A stretch of DNA of 9,431 nucleotides from an uncultured Lewinella sp. Lineage in GTDB: Bacteria; Bacteroidota; Bacteroidia; Chitinophagales; Saprospiraceae. The position numbers were made by a program, and so were the translations under genes. The stretch's first letter is position 1. Every line of letters begins with the position of its first letter. Shown one piece after another: positions 5,989 to 9,431 of this stretch. The notes under the pieces are model-generated. The model saw only the letters and a list, made by a program, of their open reading frames with translations, was not told the DNA's origin and did no database searches. Where the stretch lies: contig CALIGP010000248.1 of NCBI GenBank assembly GCA_938021455.1, positions 1 to 9,431 of the forward strand, written 5' to 3'.

Positions 5989-7065
5989 ATGACCGGAGAT
6001 ATCCCGCTTAGTTTAATCCCCTTTCCACAGCATTTCCATCCACCTTTTGGCGTGACGGAATCGTTGCCCGTTTGCCGTAATGGGGTAAGAAACCTCCCGG
6101 AGGGTATTTTGCAGTCGTTCGACCAAGCGGCCTTTGCCGAAATTATCATTCGGCGCCACGCTAACGGAGCGATTAGCAGGGGCATCTGTGGCTTACTGCC
6201 TGCAGCAGCCTTTCGGGACGGGCGCGTAAAGCCTCACGAACAAACACTCCTCTCCCGGCTGGAACGCCAGGAGGAATTAATAACGGAAGAGCGAGGTGCA
6301 CTAGGCAAACCAGTTTTACTGACGGTTGCCAGCCTGAAAGACTGGTGGACTCAGCAGGATAAGGACTCCGCTCCCGATGGAAAAGATATTGAGTTTGAGG
6401 GGGAGGATAATTTCTATCGCTTGCGGACATACCTACCCAAGAGCAAGGAACCACCAACAGCACTATCACTTGATAACTTAGGAACGATGGTCATTGCAGA
6501 CGGCCACCATCGGGCCGCGACGCACGCCAGGCTTGACGCCGCTGGCGTCGGGTTCTGTAAATATATTCCGGTCTGTATCATCGGAGCAGATGAATTGCAC
6601 GTAGGTATTTTCGCCCGCCTGATTAATGATCAACGGACATTGGAGGAACTACTGCCGGCACTGAGTATGTTTTTTAATATTGAGGCCATTGATGCACCAC
6701 TTGCGCCAGCGGCGCCGGGAAGTTGGTTGCTAGCGAGCGGAGAACAGTACTTTGATCTTAAAAGGAAGGAAGACTCGGCTACTTCGCATGATGCGGACTG
6801 GTTAGAACACGCCGTCCTACCCGCCGTTTTTGGAATTTTGGACACTCGGTCAGACGATAGAATAAAATTTAAAGCCGTTACCGATTCCGTTGACGGTAAA
6901 GTGCCTTTGTTTCCTAAGCCCGGTCGGATTAGCCTATATAGTTTTCCGGTTACGAACGATGCCTTCTTCGCTGAAGTAAAAGCGGGGCGCTGTTTTCCAC
7001 CCAAAAGCACGCGCTTTGAGCCACGGGTGCCGAGTGGGCTGGTGGTTTGGATGCCGGGAAAGTAG
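5989..7065 (+). CDS. DUF1015 family protein
   Basis: 358 aa from the ATG at 5989. The longer frame to GTG 5926 would start inside the porV terminator. The family signatures are clear: KPHEQT (81-86), IADGHHR (169-175) and, at the C-terminus, CFPPKSTRFEPRVPSG (335-350). DUF1015 proteins are cytoplasmic, of unknown reaction, and in many bacteria are found near serine-biosynthesis genes; the conserved His/Asp cluster suggests an enzyme, but no substrate can be read from the sequence. Family members as I recall them run near 400-420 aa and open with a PYDV-type motif. Here that N-terminal part is short and the motif is not recognisable, so this is either a shortened branch or has lost its N-terminus. 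No serC or serA lies next to it. The stop codon is the first TAG of a TAG-spaced array. Confidence 0.88.
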   Translation: MTGDIPLSLIPFPQHFHPPFGVTESLPVCRNGVRNLPEGILQSFDQAAFAEIIIRRHANGAISRGICGLLPAAAFRDGRVKPHEQTLLSRLERQEELITEERGALGKPVLLTVASLKDWWTQQDKDSAPDGKDIEFEGEDNFYRLRTYLPKSKEPPTALSLDNLGTMVIADGHHRAATHARLDAAGVGFCKYIPVCIIGADELHVGIFARLINDQRTLEELLPALSMFFNIEAIDAPLAPAAPGSWLLASGEQYFDLKRKEDSATSHDADWLEHAVLPAVFGILDTRSDDRIKFKAVTDSVDGKVPLFPKPGRISLYSFPVTNDAFFAEVKAGRCFPPKSTRFEPRVPSGLVVWMPGK

Positions 7066-7069
7066 TTTG

Positions 7070-7141
7070 GTAGTACTAATAGTAATGATAGTCTGATAGT
7101 AGGTCCAGCTACTATCATACTACCATTACTATCCCTACTAT
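7070..7141. repeat. Long imperfect inverted repeat of TAGTA/TACTA words
   Basis: Left arm 7070-7102 and right arm 7109-7141 pair at 27 of 33 positions around a 6-nt loop (GTCCAG). Each arm is itself a run of pentamers: TAG at 7071, 7080, 7089 and 7097, then TACTA at 7110, 7118, 7127, 7136 and 7145, so spacing is 8-9 nt. It begins 4 bp after the DUF1015 stop codon and probably acts as its terminator. Confidence 0.75.
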
Positions 7142-7155
7142 CAATACTATTCTAC

Positions 7156-7173
7156 GGCGCTACCGCAGGTGCA
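7156..7173 (-). repeat. 18-bp motif TGCACCTGCG-N3-GCGCC, copy 2
   Basis: On the minus strand TGCACCTGCGGTAGCGCC, preceded by CTT as in copy 1. It follows the TACTA array and ends 11 bp before the ATG of the possible 73-aa ORF. In its minus orientation it points into the DUF1015 gene antisense, so it is not an obvious promoter for any gene there. Confidence 0.6.
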
Positions 7174-7184
7174 AAGGGAAGCTC

Positions 7185-7406
7185 ATGGAGCAAAGTGTTA
7201 AGAAAGCCTTGAAGCCTTTGCCCGGCGTAAGGGTTCGTCTCTTCACCGGAACCAATGGAGGTAAGTATAAATCAATGAGCACTACCGAGCGGGAAAATAT
7301 TTACGCAAGCTGGCTGCAGGAGCACGGGGGGATTAGGGCGGTAGCCTCAGTTCAACTGGTCCAACTCATGCTCGACGGTAGAAGATTTTTCAAAGGGGAT
7401 ACGTAG
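7185..7406 (+). CDS. Possible small protein, 73 aa, unknown
   Basis: ATG at 7185 to TAG at 7404-7406. The predicted product is basic at the N-terminus (VKKALKPLPGVRVRLF) and then reads KSMSTTERENIYASWLQEHGG and VQLVQLMLDGRRFF, which looks like an amphipathic helical protein without a signal peptide or membrane segment. I do not recognise the family. In favour: reasonable composition and a frame filling most of the gap. Against: its last 60 bp overlap the 3' end of the convergent desaturase-family gene, there is no clear ribosome site or promoter, and it starts right after repeat material. Confidence 0.4.
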   Translation: MEQSVKKALKPLPGVRVRLFTGTNGGKYKSMSTTERENIYASWLQEHGGIRAVASVQLVQLMLDGRRFFKGDT

Positions 7407-8186
7407 CATCCGACCGATGTTCTGGTGATCGTCCGTGTCCATGTGTGTATCGACGCCGTAGATCAGCTGGCTGTTGTCCACTTCGGAATAAGTGCCGAGC
7501 AAGCGGTCCCAGATGCTAAAAATATTTCCAAAATTCGTGTCCGTATAGGGTAGGCGATAGTGATGGTGAACACGGTGCATGTCGGGGGTAACGAATATCA
7601 GCCCCAGTGGCTTGTCAATCCATTTCGGGACGGTGATATTGGCGTGGTTGAACTGGCTAAGCACAACACTCATACTCTGATAGAGAAACACCAGCCAGAT
7701 GGGTGCGCCAAAGAGGAGCACCGCTGCGGTGGTGAATACAAAGCGGATCACACTCTCCCCGGGGTGATGGCGGTTGGCGGAGGTCGTGTCCAGGTGCTGA
7801 TCCGTATGGTGAATGAGGTGGAACTTCCACAAAACCGGCACGCGGTGTTCCGTCCAATGTGCCAGATAGGCGCCACCGAAATCAAGTAACAACAAACCGA
7901 TAATTGCCGTCGCCCACAGCGGCATGTCCAACCACTGCAGTACCCCGAAGTGATTCGCTACGGCCCAATCGCTGCTCCAAACCAAAATAAAGGCCAGCAC
8001 GAAGTTGACCACAATGGTGGTGAGGGTAAAGAAGATATTGATGCCGGCGTGTTTCCACTTAGAAGTACGGAAGGTGAAAAGTGGAACGGCGCTTTCAATA
8101 ATCCAGAATAAGGCAATGCCGCCCACCAGAATAAGGCTTCGGTGGCTGCTGGGGATAGTTTCAAAGTACTGCACGATCGATTCCAT
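7347..8186 (-). CDS. Sterol desaturase / fatty acid hydroxylase family membrane protein
   Basis: 279 aa from the ATG at 8184-8186 (MESIVQYFETIP). The frame runs further upstream only to a TTG, and that extension has a composition unlike the protein. Four hydrophobic segments (about 17-37, 49-70, 90-111, 149-179) and three His boxes mark this di-iron membrane oxygenase family (PF04116 type): HWTEH (110-114), HLIHHTDQH (123-131) with HH at 140-141, and HRVHHH (204-209); FNHAN (179-183) also fits. These enzymes use O2 to hydroxylate or desaturate sterols, fatty acids or carotenoids in the membrane; the substrate cannot be told. The ion channel gene is divergent, 115 bp between starts. The 3' end overlaps a possible small ORF on the other strand. 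Confidence 0.92.
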   Translation of the reverse strand: MESIVQYFETIPSSHRSLILVGGIALFWIIESAVPLFTFRTSKWKHAGINIFFTLTTIVVNFVLAFILVWSSDWAVANHFGVLQWLDMPLWATAIIGLLLLDFGGAYLAHWTEHRVPVLWKFHLIHHTDQHLDTTSANRHHPGESVIRFVFTTAAVLLFGAPIWLVFLYQSMSVVLSQFNHANITVPKWIDKPLGLIFVTPDMHRVHHHYRLPYTDTNFGNIFSIWDRLLGTYSEVDNSQLIYGVDTHMDTDDHQNIGRMLRIPFEKSSTVEHELDQLN

Positions 8187-8263
8187 GCCGGCAAGATAAG
8201 AAGCCGGAAGGATAGAATATTCTGTCTGGTCGTCGTAAGTTGCAGCCCGCCCAGGGATTTTGC

Positions 8264-8281
8264 CTGGCAATCATTTGCCAG
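8264..8281. promoter_or_regulatory. Palindrome in the divergent promoter region
   Basis: CTGGCAA-TCAT-TTGCCAG is a perfect 7-bp dyad with a 4-bp centre, 20 bp upstream of the channel ATG and 78 bp upstream of the desaturase-family ATG. A second, shorter perfect palindrome AGAATATTCT lies at 8214-8223. Either could be an operator controlling the divergent pair; no regulator gene is present. Confidence 0.35.
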
Positions 8282-8301
8282 CCACGACAATAACACCTTC
8301 C

Positions 8302-9084
8302 ATGCTGAAGCGATTTTTTCTCAGCGAACGCGCCATGCTTACGGCCATCATCATCAATGCGGTGGTGATCTTTGCCCTTTATTTCCCAGAACTCAAGGGC
8401 AATTGGTGGCTACTGGCCATTGACCATGCCTTCATCGTTTTCTTCCTGATCGAGGTAATCGTCAAGCTGGCGGTGCTAAAGCCTAAAGAATACTTCGCTG
8501 CGGCCTGGAACCGATTCGACTTCATTATCGTGATGGGCAGCCTGCCCGTCCTGCTGGAGGGAGTGATACAGATCCCGGAGGCCACTGGGCTTCTCATCCT
8601 CTTTCGTCTTTTCCGCCTGGTTCGCCTGGTTCGCTTCCTGCGCTTTATCCCCAATATTGAGCAAGTAATGTCCGGCCTCGGCCGGGCCATCAAAGCATCG
8701 GTCTTCGTGCTGGCGGCATTGGTTTTTCTCAACTTTATGTTGGCCATCATTACCTGTCACTTTTACGCGGAGATTGCACCGGAGTATTTCGGCAATCCGC
8801 TCGTTAGCATCTACAGTATCTTCCAACTCTTCACGCTGGAAGGCTGGAACGAAATCCCCGCCGCTATCGTCCAAACAACGGATAGCCCGATGACCATCGG
8901 GATGACCCGTTTCTACTTCGCCATCGTCGTTGTCCTCGGCGGCATCTTCGGGATGAGCCTGGCCAACGCCGTCTTCATCGATGAAATGATGATGGACAAT
9001 AACAAAGAACTGGAAGACAAAGTCGATCTCCTCACGGAGGAAATTCGTGCGCTGCGGGAGTCGTTGACGGAGAAGGGGGAGTAG
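8302..9084 (+). CDS. Single-domain voltage-gated cation channel (NaChBac/CavMr type)
   Basis: 260 aa from the ATG at 8302 (MLKRFFLSERAML); the frame extends to a TTG at 8260 that lies next to the palindrome and is not favoured. The layout is one six-helix domain: S1 12-28, S2 39-58 (with Glu51), S3 72-86 (NRFD with Asp73), S4 97-115 with five arginines every third residue (102, 105, 108, 111, 114), S5 about 130-151, pore loop, S6 about 203-232, then a C-terminal coiled coil (LEDKVDLLTEEIRAL) as in bacterial tetrameric channels. The filter is TLEGWNE at 178-184. NaChBac has TLESW; glycine in place of that serine is what I recall from the calcium-selective bacterial channel CavMr, so calcium permeation is plausible. 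It would act as a tetramer in the inner membrane. The stop codon sits inside an inverted repeat. Confidence 0.93.
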   Translation: MLKRFFLSERAMLTAIIINAVVIFALYFPELKGNWWLLAIDHAFIVFFLIEVIVKLAVLKPKEYFAAAWNRFDFIIVMGSLPVLLEGVIQIPEATGLLILFRLFRLVRLVRFLRFIPNIEQVMSGLGRAIKASVFVLAALVFLNFMLAIITCHFYAEIAPEYFGNPLVSIYSIFQLFTLEGWNEIPAAIVQTTDSPMTIGMTRFYFAIVVVLGGIFGMSLANAVFIDEMMMDNNKELEDKVDLLTEEIRALRESLTEKGE

Positions 9085-9121
9085 ACGGTAGACGGTAACC
9101 TCTCTACCGTCTACAGTCTAC
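9081..9121. repeat. Inverted repeat of GTAGAC/GTCTAC words overlapping the channel stop codon
   Basis: GTAGACGGTAGACGGTA (9081-9097) pairs with 9105-9121 at 16 of 17 positions across a 7-nt loop. The TAG stop (9082-9084) is part of the left arm. TAC words recur at 9105, 9112, 9119 and 9126, exactly 7 nt apart. It probably works as a terminator, although no T-tract follows. Confidence 0.7.
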
Positions 9122-9166
9122 CGCCTACAATCTCCCCCTCCCTTGCTGTTCAAAAGAACCTCCCTC

Positions 9167-9184
9167 TGCACCTGCGTCCGCGCC
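9167..9184 (+). repeat. 18-bp motif TGCACCTGCG-N3-GCGCC, copy 3
   Basis: TGCACCTGCGTCCGCGCC, identical to the copy inside fadH at 2886-2903. It sits between two blocks of TAC-spaced repeat in the gap between the channel gene and the convergent TonB-like gene. A small GTTC-AAAA-GAAC hairpin (9148-9159) precedes it. Confidence 0.6.
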
Positions 9185-9191
9185 TGATTAG

Positions 9192-9234
9192 TACTACCGT
9201 CTACAATTCTACCGACTACTAATCTACCGTCTAC
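9192..9234. repeat. TAC-word array ending in the stop codon of the TonB-like gene
   Basis: TAC recurs at 9195, 9202, 9210, 9217, 9225 and 9232, spaced 7 or 8 nt, often as CTACCGTCTAC (9194-9204 and 9224-9234). Read on the minus strand these are TAG words, and the first of them (9231-9233) is the stop codon of the minus-strand gene. Confidence 0.65.
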
Positions 9235-9431
9235 CGCCCCGGCCGAAACCGAACTCCCACCACCCCCCAAACACCATACTGGCTGGAGGCCCGGATCAAA
9301 CTGTCGTCTTTGTTGGGAACGCCGATCCATTCCTCGAAGGAATTATCCGTCAGGTTATTCAGGCGCAAGTAGACGGAGATGTTTTTGATCAACTCGTAGT
9401 CAGCGGACACATCGAGGGTGAAGAGCCCGTT
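9231..9431 (-). CDS. C-terminal end of a TonB-dependent receptor-like outer-membrane barrel (5' truncated)
   Basis: 67 codons are open from the right window edge to a TAG at 9231-9233. The peptide reads FTLDVSADYELIKNISVYLR, then LNNLTDNSFEEWIGVPN, then YGVWGVVGVRFRPGR at the end. Paired beta strands around an 'L-NNLTD' turn, with a final strand closing in an aromatic residue three or four positions from the C-terminus, are characteristic of the last barrel strands of TonB-dependent receptors, which import siderophores, vitamins or glycans. The plug and TonB box lie outside the window, so the substrate is unknown and another large outer-membrane barrel remains possible. The gene is convergent with the ion channel, and its stop codon lies in the TAC/TAG array. 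Confidence 0.75.
   Translation of the reverse strand, partial: NGLFTLDVSADYELIKNISVYLRLNNLTDNSFEEWIGVPNKDDSLIRASSQYGVWGVVGVRFRPGR

Noticed and set aside
8187..8270. 28-residue N-terminal extension of the desaturase-family protein from a TTG
   Set aside because: The extension is not hydrophobic or family-like, begins with a rare start inside the divergent palindrome, and an ATG at 8186 opens directly into the expected N-terminus.
8260..8301. 14-residue extension of the channel protein from a TTG
   Set aside because: The TTG overlaps the palindrome and the ATG at 8302 gives a normal S1 lead-in (MLKRFFLSERAM).
9118..9330. 70-aa minus-strand frame overlapping the TonB-like 3' end
   Set aside because: It is in a different frame from the clearly beta-barrel-like product of 9231-9431 and runs through the TAC array.

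Overview
The window reads as a chromosomal segment of a marine-type Bacteroidota bacterium, most likely Saprospiria (Lewinella-like). The main reasons are a clear type IX secretion gene (porV), the C-terminus of a TonB-dependent-receptor-like barrel, an M28-peptidase-like C-terminal tail typical of the phylum, little sign of Shine-Dalgarno sequences, and TAnnTTTG-type -7 promoter elements. The lineage call is inference; no rRNA or tRNA is present to anchor it.

Layout from left to right: the 3' end of a probable M28-family peptidase (+, 2-112); a strong hairpin terminator and a string of small hairpins joined by GTCTACA linkers; a secreted CotH-like hypothetical protein (-, 241-1320); a 453-bp divergent gap with an isolated terminator-like hairpin; fadH, 2,4-dienoyl-CoA reductase (+, 1774-3810); a 766-bp gene-free region with three diverged copies of a ~76-bp structured repeat; porV (+, 4577-5776) ending in a textbook terminator; a DUF1015 protein (+, start corrected to 5989, end 7065); a long inverted repeat; a possible 73-aa ORF (7185-7406); a sterol desaturase/fatty acid hydroxylase-family membrane protein (-, 7347-8186); divergently, a single-domain voltage-gated cation channel (+, 8302-9084) with a TLEGW filter; a second inverted-repeat gap; and the 3' end of a TonB-dependent-receptor-like gene (-, 9231-9431).

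The genes do not form one pathway. FadH and the desaturase-family protein both touch lipid metabolism, and PorV, the TonB-like barrel and the exported proteins belong to the outer-membrane/secretion economy, but nothing shows they are co-transcribed. Every complete gene appears to be its own transcription unit.

The most interesting material is non-coding. (1) A ~76-bp repeat in two direct copies and one inverted copy, with compensatory changes in its 3' hairpin. (2) TAG/CTA words spaced 7-9 nt that begin at the TAG stop codons of three genes and, in two gaps, fold into long hairpins. (3) An 18-bp motif TGCACCTGCG-N3-GCGCC present four times, once inside the fadH reading frame. (4) -7-like elements placed only a few bases before start codons, suggesting leaderless messages.
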